Below the pieces are notes generated by a model. The model searched no databases. It had not been told where the DNA came from and worked only from the letters and a program-made list of their open reading frames with translations. A program made the translations under genes and the position numbers. From positions 1-22,223 of IMG/VR virus record IMGVR_UViG_3300042449_000295: 22,223 nt of DNA; one strand, 5' to 3'. This DNA comes from a virus. Below are positions 15,993 to 22,064 of this stretch, one piece after another. Numbering within the stretch: the first letter of the stretch is position 1; every line of letters begins with the position of its first letter.

Positions 15993-16823
15993 ATGTTAAA
16001 GAAAATATTTCCCAATACTTATGAATTTTTAGATTTTCAAGTGTACCAAAAAGATAGGTATTTTTTACTTATATCAGATGTACATTTAGATAGTGTTCAC
16101 TGCGATAGAGTAAAGCTAAAAGAACACCTTGATTTAGCTTTAGAACGAAATGCACCAGTATTTATATTTGGTGATTTGTTAGACTTGATGCAAGGCAAAT
16201 ATGATCCTCGTTCTAATAAAGCAGATTTAAATCCAAAATACAATACTGCAAGATATATAGATGAAGTCATTAAAGATGTGGTAGAATTTTTAACACCATA
16301 CAAATCTATTTTAGCATTCTATTCGCCTGGCAACCATGAAACAAGCGTAGAAAAACGCATTGAATATGGCATAGTTGACAAAATTTGTTATCAGTTAGAA
16401 ATGAGTCAAGGTAATTACTCTGGCTACATTTATTGCAGATTTTTTGCTTATTTTGAAGAAGGTACAAAAGTACCTTTAATTATTGGATATCACCACGGTT
16501 ATGGAGGAGGTGGGCCAGTAACACGCGACACAATTCAGACTGCAAGAAAAGCCGTTTACCTTCCAGATGCAAATGTTGTTATTAGTGGTCATACTCATGA
16601 TAGATGGATAGTTCCAATAACACGAAATCGCATAAGTCGTTACGGTGAAAGCGTAGATCAACAATGGCACATTAAAACGGGAACGTATCAAAACGCACCA
16701 ATAGATTTTAATGGTTATGCTATTGAAAAAGGTTTAGCACCTAAATCTGGTGCAGGTATATGGATGAAATATACTATTGGTTCTGACCTAAAATTAAATT
16801 ACAATTTTCAATTTGCAGAATGA
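15993..16823 (+). CDS. Calcineurin-like metallophosphoesterase
   Basis: All metal-binding signatures of the calcineurin-like phosphoesterase superfamily are present: DVHLD (Asp29, His31), GDLLD (Asp61), GNHE (Asn114, His115), YHHG (His167/168) and GHTHD (His200, His202). The 276-residue length suits a single-domain enzyme. The substrate cannot be told; the superfamily includes phosphodiesterases, nucleases and phosphatases. It has no signal peptide. It overlaps the amidase start by 4 nt (ATGA), so the two are co-translated. A role in lysis is possible by context, but DNA or nucleotide processing is equally possible. Confidence 0.88.
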   Translation: MLKKIFPNTYEFLDFQVYQKDRYFLLISDVHLDSVHCDRVKLKEHLDLALERNAPVFIFGDLLDLMQGKYDPRSNKADLNPKYNTARYIDEVIKDVVEFLTPYKSILAFYSPGNHETSVEKRIEYGIVDKICYQLEMSQGNYSGYIYCRFFAYFEEGTKVPLIIGYHHGYGGGGPVTRDTIQTARKAVYLPDANVVISGHTHDRWIVPITRNRISRYGESVDQQWHIKTGTYQNAPIDFNGYAIEKGLAPKSGAGIWMKYTIGSDLKLNYNFQFAE

Positions 16824-17479
16824 AACCAAATGAATTTTTAATATGCCTTGATGCCGGGCACGGTGGCATGAGAAACGGCACGGGCCCTGAAAAATACGTT
16901 ACTTATCCTTCCAAGTGCTGCCAACATCGCACAGGCAGGTTTCATTCCTATGGATGGTTTTTTGAGGGAGTGTTTAATCGCTCCTTAGCTAACTATTTAG
17001 AGCAGTACCTTCTTGACTATGGCTTCCAAGTTAAAAAGATATACGAGCCTATCAATGACACAACATTGACCAAACGCTGCCAACTTGCCACATCCTACGG
17101 AAAAGCAGCTCAACACTCTATTCTGGTTTCTATACATGGCAATGCTGCCTCACCTACTGCCAGAGGTTGGGAGATATTTACATCACCAGGAGAAACAAAG
17201 TCGGATCTTCTTGCTACTTGCATCGGGGAGCAAGTTAAAACTGCTACTCCAGGCTGGGTGCATAGGGCTGATTATACAGACAATGACTTAGACAAAGAGG
17301 CAAGGTTTCAAATGCTTACCGGTGTAGCCATGCCTGCTGTGTTGTCGGAAAATGGATTTTTTACCAATTATTCTGATGCTGGATTAATGATAGATGTTAA
17401 TTGGCAGCAAAGTATTGCTAAAGCGCACGCAAAGGGCATCTTAGACTACGCAGTGCAGCAAGGTGTAGAATGGGAATAA
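16820..17479 (+). CDS. Endolysin: N-acetylmuramoyl-L-alanine amidase (Amidase_3)
   Basis: This 219-residue enzyme cleaves the amide bond between N-acetylmuramic acid and the peptide stem in peptidoglycan. Zn-binding and catalytic positions are visible: His14 in LDAGHGG, Glu49 in FFEGVFN, His106 in SIHGNA and Glu177 in LSENGFFTN. The domain fills the whole protein; there is no separate wall-binding module and no signal peptide, so release depends on the holin, as in canonical phage lysis. Start overlaps the phosphoesterase stop. The A-rich sequence right after its stop is followed by a hairpin that separates the opposing genes. Confidence 0.93.
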   Translation: MKPNEFLICLDAGHGGMRNGTGPEKYVTYPSKCCQHRTGRFHSYGWFFEGVFNRSLANYLEQYLLDYGFQVKKIYEPINDTTLTKRCQLATSYGKAAQHSILVSIHGNAASPTARGWEIFTSPGETKSDLLATCIGEQVKTATPGWVHRADYTDNDLDKEARFQMLTGVAMPAVLSENGFFTNYSDAGLMIDVNWQQSIAKAHAKGILDYAVQQGVEWE

Positions 17480-17508
17480 AAAAAGGCGCAAGTATCTCTC
17501 TTGCGCCT
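17478..17508. terminator. Convergent terminator between late and early blocks
   Basis: A 9-bp stem (AGGCGCAAG at 17484-17492, CTTGCGCCT at 17500-17508) with loop TATCTCT is preceded on the forward strand by a run of seven A's (17478-17484). Read on the reverse strand this is a stem plus seven T's, a good intrinsic terminator for the reverse operon. On the forward strand it is followed only by CTTAG, so it is weaker there. Confidence 0.8.
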
Positions 17509-17535
17509 CTTAGACACCTTAAACATCAACAAACA

Positions 17536-17829
17536 CTAATTAACAACTATGTCCTCCAATAACTTATTTAATAATCTAACGGCTGATTCTTTCACATCCT
17601 CTTTCTCATTGTTTATTTTAACTACCTGCCAAAGCAAAGATACCATTCTTTCTGGATTCATATACTCGTAAAATTGTTTGTTTCTTTCATCTTTGGAATT
17701 GTAAAAAGATACAAGTGTTGATGCGGAGGATACCACATTATTTGTCCTTATTCCTTTTGGATATTTTGCTATCATAGCATCACAAAGTGCTATTTGCTTT
17801 TTATCCAGTCCATACGTTTTAGCAGCCAT
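17536..17829 (-). CDS. Unknown 97-residue protein ending the reverse operon
   Basis: I do not recognise this protein. It is soluble, with an N-terminal AAKTYGLDKKQIALCDAM, a central KGIRTNNVVSSASTLVSF loop and a C-terminal Lys/Glu-rich helix (INNEKEDVKESAVRLLNKLL). Nothing indicates membrane location or metal binding. It starts inside the last 11 nt of the 58-residue gene and is the last gene before the convergent terminator. Confidence 0.7.
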   Translation of the reverse strand: MAAKTYGLDKKQIALCDAMIAKYPKGIRTNNVVSSASTLVSFYNSKDERNKQFYEYMNPERMVSLLWQVVKINNEKEDVKESAVRLLNKLLEDIVVN

Positions 17830-17995
17830 GTGTTCCTATTTTTAAAAGTGAAAGTTTAGTTTTCTCTTGTTTAATGCGATGTTCAATAATCCCCATAAAC
17901 CATTTATCTTGTTTATTTTTATCTTTTAGCGATTCAGCAATATAAATCTTTTCAAGATTGTTAAGACGTTTTCTTATAACTTTTTCCTGTATCAT
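17819..17995 (-). CDS. Short basic protein, 58 residues
   Basis: This frame is open from an ATG at 17995 (reverse) to a TAA at 17819-17821 and encodes a Lys-rich, helical 58-residue protein starting MIQEKVIRKRLNNLEKIYIA and ending LLKIGTHGC. Its ATG overlaps the stop of the RuvC-like gene as ATGA, and its end overlaps the next gene by 11 nt, so it fills the otherwise unexplained 160-nt gap and fits the coupled operon. Its function is unknown. A coiled-coil or nucleic-acid-binding role is possible from composition only. Confidence 0.65.
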   Translation of the reverse strand: MIQEKVIRKRLNNLEKIYIAESLKDKNKQDKWFMGIIEHRIKQEKTKLSLLKIGTHGC

Positions 17996-18450
17996 TTGAA
18001 ATATGCTTTTGATATTAACGCTAATTGAAATGCGTCAATTTCATCTTGTGATAATTTTTTGTTTCCAGTCACTTCGAGCTTCATTCCTTTAATTACGGAC
18101 ATGGCATAATCCAACGTCCATTTGCTTCCTTTGTCCTGTGGTGATATTCCTTTTACAGTATGTCCATACAATTCCAACCAATCAATAGTAAATCTACTGG
18201 CTCCTTGGTTCATGCCGACATTGCGGCTGATCTTTGTCCGGGCCTTTCCATCGACATATTTTCTAAAGGTAATATTTTGCAAAGATGAATCTTCAACCAT
18301 TACTTTTATATCTGTTGCCCATGTCAAAGCGTCCTTTGCCCAGTCGGCAAGTTTCTTGTATCTCCCAAAATAAACTTTGTCTTCATCGATAATACAAACG
18401 GCAAATCCGTTAAGCCTCATGGATGGGTCAATGCCGACGAATTTTGCCAT
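17992..18450 (-). CDS. RuvC-like Holliday junction resolvase
   Basis: This 152-residue protein has the RNase H-like layout of RuvC-type resolvases. FVGIDPSMRLNG contains the first catalytic Asp8, MVEDSS contains Glu53, VGMNQGASRF resembles the helix after the second acid, GISPQDKGSK matches the RuvC P-x-x-(V/K)K segment, and QDEIDAFQLA contains the terminal acidic pair (about Asp136 and Asp139). It would cleave branched recombination or replication intermediates, or debranch DNA before packaging. It is slightly shorter than bacterial RuvC, as is usual for phage versions. It starts 23 nt inside the preceding membrane-protein gene and overlaps the next start by 4 nt. Confidence 0.85.
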   Translation of the reverse strand: MAKFVGIDPSMRLNGFAVCIIDEDKVYFGRYKKLADWAKDALTWATDIKVMVEDSSLQNITFRKYVDGKARTKISRNVGMNQGASRFTIDWLELYGHTVKGISPQDKGSKWTLDYAMSVIKGMKLEVTGNKKLSQDEIDAFQLALISKAYFK

Positions 18451-19327
18451 AAGTTATTTTTTTATTTAGAAAGTTACGTTTAAAATATTTGCTTACAAAT
18501 TTGAGTAATCCAATATAGTCATAGTATTTATTTTTATACTTCCATACACCTGCCAATGGGAAATACTCAAAGTTTTGCGTGCCGTAGGTCATGAACATGG
18601 TATTATCATAGGTAGTCCTACTGTATCCATCCCACAAATTAATGCCAGATAGTAAATCATAGGTGATAGTATCAATAGTGTAGGATTCATTAGCCTCACT
18701 GTAATACCTTCTTTCTAATAAGCCCTTATCTATCTTTTCAAGGCTCATAGTATTATAGGCAAAGAAGTGATTATTCTGTGCTGGTAAGTAGGCAACTGTT
18801 AGCATAAAACAAACGGCCATTGTAAACTTGATTGGCTGCGTGCTGCTAATGTTTGTCTTAGTTACCTCCCTTACTACTCTCCTCCTTGTCCTTGGCTCTT
18901 TCACACCTATTCCGTATGCCTCTATGCCTTTCTCTATAAACTGTATCTCTAAGACATAGCCAAAGCAAATAATAGCACCAATAAAGAAAAACATAGCGTA
19001 AAACTCTGCACCAGTGCTTTGTCCTTGAATGCTAAACCACAACTCCAACAATGCTATTACTGTAGCAGCAGCAGCAACACGCGGAGGATATTTACTGCGC
19101 TTTTCTGAAGGGTTTAGGAAATCAATAAAAACAACGGCAAATCTGCCAAACTGGAGCATAAGAGAGGCAGGAATAGAAAGCAGCAGGGGAAGGGGAAGGA
19201 AGTACACGTTAAGAGCTGCTGTAATAAGGTATGTTAAAATTATACCTGTAAAAATAATCTTTGGCATTGAGGATGTAATGTCCTGGAATAACCATTCAAA
19301 GTTCTGATTGTTAAAATTCTTTTTCAT
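18428..19327 (-). CDS. Five-span membrane protein with exported-looking C-terminal domain, unknown
   Basis: I do not recognise this 299-residue protein. About five hydrophobic segments are visible: 23-44, 45-70, 84-100, 107-130 and 166-183. A short basic loop (TRRRVVREVTK, residues 147-157) lies between spans four and five. After the last span there are about 115 Tyr-rich residues (YYSEANESYTIDTITYDLLS; YFPLAGVWKYKNKYYDYIGL), which would lie on one side of the membrane. It is the first gene after a Bacteroidota-type promoter and overlaps the resolvase gene by 23 nt. A superinfection-exclusion or host-takeover role is a guess from type and early position. Confidence 0.72.
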   Translation of the reverse strand: MKKNFNNQNFEWLFQDITSSMPKIIFTGIILTYLITAALNVYFLPLPLLLSIPASLMLQFGRFAVVFIDFLNPSEKRSKYPPRVAAAATVIALLELWFSIQGQSTGAEFYAMFFFIGAIICFGYVLEIQFIEKGIEAYGIGVKEPRTRRRVVREVTKTNISSTQPIKFTMAVCFMLTVAYLPAQNNHFFAYNTMSLEKIDKGLLERRYYSEANESYTIDTITYDLLSGINLWDGYSRTTYDNTMFMTYGTQNFEYFPLAGVWKYKNKYYDYIGLLKFVSKYFKRNFLNKKITYGKIRRH

Positions 19328-19356
19328 GTTTGTGATGTTTTAATAATTAATGATAG

Positions 19357-19387
19357 CAAATATACAAATTATATTTATATCTACAAA
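19357..19387 (-). promoter_or_regulatory. Bacteroidota-type promoter (-33 TTTG, -7 TATATTTG)
   Basis: On the reverse strand TTTG (bases 19384-19387) is separated by exactly 19 nt from TATATTTG (19357-19364), matching the published Bacteroidota consensus TTTG / TAnnTTTG in sequence and spacing. Initiation about 7 nt beyond the -7 box would leave a leader of about 23 nt before the ATG at 19327. The AT-rich background raises the chance of an accidental match. Confidence 0.65.
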
Positions 19388-19393
19388 TAAAAT

Positions 19394-19426
19394 AAAAAAA
19401 AAGTGGGAAATAAAATACTTCCCACT
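19394..19426 (-). terminator. Intrinsic terminator of the nucleotide-metabolism operon
   Basis: On the reverse strand an 8-bp stem (AGTGGGAA at 19426-19419 with TTCCCACT at 19409-19402), loop of 9 nt, is followed by nine T's (19402-19394). It lies 9 nt after the stop of the 63-residue gene and immediately upstream of the promoter for the membrane-protein gene, so it separates two reverse-strand units. Confidence 0.85.
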
Positions 19427-19434
19427 AAAAACCA

Positions 19435-19626
19435 CTAATCACTCCCTTTAAAAAGTTCTTCTTTGCGCTTAAACATTTCATCTGCTGGCACGATCGTTAA
19501 CTCTTTTGCACTTGTTTCTATGCGTAATTCTTTAAATCTTTCTATTGCCTCCGCTACATCATTAGCAGCTACACTAACAAAGCCTTCTTTGTACTTTATT
19601 ATAAAGCGATTTGTTTTAACTTCCAT
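19435..19626 (-). CDS. Small unknown protein, 63 residues
   Basis: I chose the ATG at 19626, which overlaps the stop of the 42-residue gene as TAATG; an in-frame ATG nine bases upstream would add three residues. The product MEVKTNRFIIKYKEGFVSVA continues with DVAEAIERFKELRIETSAKE and ends KRKEELFKGSD. The pattern (two short strands, a helix rich in Glu and Lys, then a strand and helix) resembles many small phage early proteins. No named family recognised. It is the last gene of its operon. Confidence 0.65.
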   Translation of the reverse strand: MEVKTNRFIIKYKEGFVSVAANDVAEAIERFKELRIETSAKELTIVPADEMFKRKEELFKGSD

Positions 19627-19754
19627 TAGTACCATTTTTTTAAAGTGTCAACAATAAAATAAATGGCATAAGAAAGAGTTAAAATACCTCCAATGGCTAC
19701 AATAATTACTGCAATGTCTTTGCCTAATTTCTGTTTTTCTTGTTCTGTTAGCAT
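19626..19754 (-). CDS. 42-residue single-span membrane peptide
   Basis: This frame encodes 42 residues: a charged N-terminus MLTEQEKQKLGKD, one strongly hydrophobic span IAVIIVAIGGILTLSYAIYF (residues 14-33) and a short tail VDTLKKWY. Its ATG is 2 nt after the dCTP deaminase stop and its stop overlaps the next ATG, so it is clearly embedded in the operon. Function unknown; small early membrane peptides of phages often act on host processes or in superinfection exclusion, but nothing shows which here. Confidence 0.7.
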   Translation of the reverse strand: MLTEQEKQKLGKDIAVIIVAIGGILTLSYAIYFIVDTLKKWY

Positions 19755-19756
19755 GG

Positions 19757-20290
19757 TTATCTGTTTAAATAGTTTTTACTTGCGACTGGATCTTTGCCCT
19801 GGTCTTTATATTTGGCATCTTCTTTGCTCGCATAGTCGGTGTATGGCATTTCCGAAATATCATGGTAGCAGATTTGTGCAATCTTCATATATGGATAAAT
19901 CTTTACAGGTTGTACACAAACAAGTTCTAAAGTCCAATGCCCTTTAAAATTGACATCTCCAAAGCCTGCCGTTACATGGACAAATAATCCTAATCTTCCA
20001 AGGCTTGATTTACCTTGTATAATTGGCACATGGCGAAGAGTCTCGGTGTATTCAACTGTTGAGGCAAGATATAAAACATTTGGTCTTAAAATAATTCCTT
20101 CTTCCGGAATAATAAAAGGAGCATAAGCATTCTTCTTTCTTGTGTCAAGAATAGTATCTGTGTACATTAGCAAAGTGTTGCTTAGTGTTAAATCAACACT
20201 ATTAGTACCAATGTTTGCCTCTATCAATGGCTCGATAACAATGTTGCCAGCCGCTAATTCGTCAAAGATGGTTTTGTCGGTTAAAATCAT
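19757..20290 (-). CDS. dcd: dCTP deaminase (possibly bifunctional with dUTPase)
   Basis: This 177-residue enzyme is of the dCTP deaminase / dUTPase fold. QGKSSLGRLGLFVHVTAG (residues 92-109) carries the conserved KSS.aRlGL and TAG elements, and HWTLELV (118-124) contains Glu122, the expected deamination base. SVDLTLSN near residue 31 is the N-terminal Dcd motif. The usual DPGF is GDVNF here, a change in the substrate loop that I cannot interpret. It converts dCTP to dUTP, or directly to dUMP if bifunctional, feeding the ThyX reaction encoded upstream. No separate dUTPase is seen in the window. Overlaps the previous gene by 4 nt. Confidence 0.9.
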   Translation of the reverse strand: MILTDKTIFDELAAGNIVIEPLIEANIGTNSVDLTLSNTLLMYTDTILDTRKKNAYAPFIIPEEGIILRPNVLYLASTVEYTETLRHVPIIQGKSSLGRLGLFVHVTAGFGDVNFKGHWTLELVCVQPVKIYPYMKIAQICYHDISEMPYTDYASKEDAKYKDQGKDPVASKNYLNR

Positions 20291-20571
20291 TTTTCTTCTT
20301 TTTTGTAAATTTCGTTGTAATATTTATTTGCATACTTATCGTAATGTGAATATTCAAGACCATAAGGTAAAGCCGACATATAAGCCTCCTTTATCTGCTC
20401 CTTTTCCATTTCTTTTGCCGTAATACATTTCATTTTTAACAAAGTTGTAGCGGTCAATATAGCATCAACTCCTTTTTTTAATGATTTATCTTTTTTGTTT
20501 AAATCAATGTATATTTTTTGCATTTGATTTATTTCCTCAATTAACCATTCAACTGCCGTTTGTTTACTCAT
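20287..20571 (-). CDS. Unknown 94-residue helical early protein
   Basis: It begins SKQTAVEWLIEEINQMQKIY and has AKEMEKEQIKEAYMSALPYG and a Tyr/Lys-rich end (YDKYANKYYNEIYKKEEK). I recognise the N-terminal TAVEWL....... plus AKEMEKEQI pattern as recurrent in small phage proteins from Bacteroidota, without a known function. Mostly helical and charged, with no membrane segment. It is joined to both neighbours by 4-nt ATGA overlaps, between the diphosphohydrolase-like and dCTP deaminase genes, which hints at a link to nucleotide metabolism. Confidence 0.7.
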   Translation of the reverse strand: MSKQTAVEWLIEEINQMQKIYIDLNKKDKSLKKGVDAILTATTLLKMKCITAKEMEKEQIKEAYMSALPYGLEYSHYDKYANKYYNEIYKKEEK

Positions 20572-20873
20572 TTCTTTAAATCATTTAGTTCTGGATGTGT
20601 AAAATAAAACTCGGTCAGCATTGCGGCATTGCACATTAGGTGTGCTGAGTGCAGTAATCCACTTTCATTGTCAATCATTTCACCAAGTCGCATTGCTTCC
20701 AGGTGACGCATAGCGGAGGCAATGACAACAGAAAAAGGAAAGCCTTTCTCCCAATTACCAGCAGGATACTTCTCTAAACCTTGCGTCCACACCTTTGCAT
20801 ATTCCCTTTGCGCAATGGCTGGGCAAAGGTCGTAGCGTAATTTATTTTCATTGTGTCGAATTGCTATATTCAT
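20568..20873 (-). CDS. dATP/dGTP diphosphohydrolase-like protein (N-terminal domain family)
   Basis: The 101-residue protein reads KLRYDLCPAIAQREYAKVWT, LEKYPAGNWEKGFP and SAMRHLEAMRLGEMIDNES followed by GLLHSAHLMCNAA. This KxRxDL.P....A.V...G..KY...NW..G....A..RH..A...GE..D.ESG..H..H pattern is that of the phage dATP/dGTP diphosphohydrolase N-terminal family, an all-helical MazG-like fold. The Glu, Asp and His residues would bind metal and triphosphate. It covers the domain without a C-terminal extension. It probably trims dNTP pools. It is coupled at both ends by ATGA overlaps with ThyX and the 94-residue gene. Actual substrate unproven. Confidence 0.72.
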   Translation of the reverse strand: MNIAIRHNENKLRYDLCPAIAQREYAKVWTQGLEKYPAGNWEKGFPFSVVIASAMRHLEAMRLGEMIDNESGLLHSAHLMCNAAMLTEFYFTHPELNDLKK

Positions 20874-21511
20874 AAATGAAATGCTTCTAAAGATAATATA
20901 AATTTATTTGTAAGTTTTAACTCATGCAACATCTCCATGGCTATATATCTTGTTTCTGCCTGGGCATTTGCATCAATGCGTAGCTTAAACATATTTATGT
21001 ACGCGTAGAGCGATCCTGTCCAGATAAAGGTAGTATTTAAGTTTAACGGTAGGATAGTACGCGCTTGTTCTTTACTTACTCCAAGTTCTATTAACGTGTG
21101 ATATGCTCTTTTAGCATAGTCAATCATTTGCTCCTCTATAAACTTTGCCTTCTCTGCCACATCGGTAAACAACATACCATCGCTGCCTTGCTTACTTGAT
21201 TTGCTTTGTTTTCTCCATACATTTACCTTAGTGTATGTATCTGAGAAATCAACGTATCTACCAGAGATACTATTGGCAGATAAGCCTACTTGATGCTTGA
21301 ACAAATGCCGCTCAACGTAGATAGGGCAAGTTATCCGGTACTGTAATTGTGGATGGCGAAAGGGCGAAGTGTGACCATGTGAGGCAAGGTAATTTATAAG
21401 ACTTTTGTTTTCCATACTCGTGTAATGGGTTGCGTCCTTGCCATAACTAACGCGAGCTGCGTTAACTACCATTTCATCATTGCCAAATATTTCTAATAGT
21501 TCTACTTTCAT
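20870..21511 (-). CDS. thyX: Flavin-dependent thymidylate synthase ThyX
   Basis: ThyX methylates dUMP to dTMP using methylene-tetrahydrofolate, FAD and NADPH. This 213-residue protein has ARVSYGKD near residue 20, HGHTSPFRHPQLQYRITCPI (46-64) and the signature area ERHLFKHQVGLSANSISGRY (67-86), then INMFKLRIDANAQAETRYIA near the end with the conserved Arg and AQ.E.R. The usual RHRxxSxNExSxRY is altered: KHQ stands near the RHR place with one extra residue, and Glu is Ser81. Length fits the family. Coupled by ATGA to the downstream gene. With dCTP deaminase it makes a dTMP supply route. Confidence 0.92.
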   Translation of the reverse strand: MKVELLEIFGNDEMVVNAARVSYGKDATHYTSMENKSLINYLASHGHTSPFRHPQLQYRITCPIYVERHLFKHQVGLSANSISGRYVDFSDTYTKVNVWRKQSKSSKQGSDGMLFTDVAEKAKFIEEQMIDYAKRAYHTLIELGVSKEQARTILPLNLNTTFIWTGSLYAYINMFKLRIDANAQAETRYIAMEMLHELKLTNKFILSLEAFHL

Positions 21512-21629
21512 TTTATCATTTTGTCGGTGTCAACGATATGGTTAAAAAATGCCTGTCTATTTCCAGGCTGCCAATTCATCCTCTGACGCAATAGGATGGA
21601 AAGAAATGTTTAATCAATAAACAAAACAT
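21508..21629 (-). other. Two coupled micro-ORFs or remnant of a small gene upstream of thyX
   Basis: In the 142-nt gap before thyX a 17-codon frame (ATG at 21629, start MFCLLIKHFFPSYCVRG) ends with TGA overlapping the ATG of a 23-codon frame (21579 to 21508, MNWQPGNRQAFFNHIVDTDK), which in turn ends in ATGA overlapping thyX. The second frame extends upstream without ATG as LSILLRQRMNWQPGN, so the pair may be one small gene of about 40 codons broken by a single-base shift. A GGAG lies just upstream of the first ATG. Reality of translation is uncertain. Confidence 0.35.
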
Positions 21630-21653
21630 CCTACTCCGAGGTCTGCAAATGTC

Positions 21654-22064
21654 TTATGTAGTCATGTGACCTACTAATATTCTTTCCTGCCTAAAGCTAC
21701 TAAGCAAAGTTCGGTAGTTATCACTGGTTATTAATAAAAGCTGCTTAACCGCTCGGCATTGCTCAAAGATGGCAGTGGCCTTAGGATATTTTCCTTTGAC
21801 ATAGTAATCTGTCAAAGTAGAAGAGTGCTTTATTCTTTTATACTCATCCTCTGGCATGTCGCGGATGCACATCATAAGCAACTGTGAGTAGATGCTTTCG
21901 TTCATGCCAGAGATAACAGTGTAGCGAGAATAGTAAGCAGATAACTGGCGGAGATACTCATCACATTCCTCAAGGTGTTCAGCACTTGGTGCAACGGAAA
22001 TAAAAGTATTTACTTCATCGCAAAAGGCTTTAATCTCCATCATTTGAGTATTATACTCTTTCAC
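21654..22064 (-). CDS. Unknown 136-residue helical protein
   Basis: The longest reading starts at a GTG (22064) that overlaps the stop of the upstream gene as GTGA; an ATG seven codons in is an alternative. The protein is helical and soluble: MEIKAFCDEVNTFISVAPSA, EECDEYLRQLSAYYSRYTVI, LLMMCIRDMPEDEYKRIKHS and TAIFEQCRAVKQLLLITSDN. The first half resembles a coiled-coil-forming helical bundle. No catalytic motif is recognised. Position at the head of the visible early block suggests a replication- or recombination-associated small protein, which is only a guess. Confidence 0.65.
   Translation of the reverse strand: MKEYNTQMMEIKAFCDEVNTFISVAPSAEHLEECDEYLRQLSAYYSRYTVISGMNESIYSQLLMMCIRDMPEDEYKRIKHSSTLTDYYVKGKYPKATAIFEQCRAVKQLLLITSDNYRTLLSSFRQERILVGHMTT

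Noticed and set aside
21658-21674. Near-palindrome GTAGTCATGTGACCTAC as an operator
   Set aside because: It overlaps the region just after a stop codon, is imperfect by one base, and no second copy or repressor gene is visible in the window.
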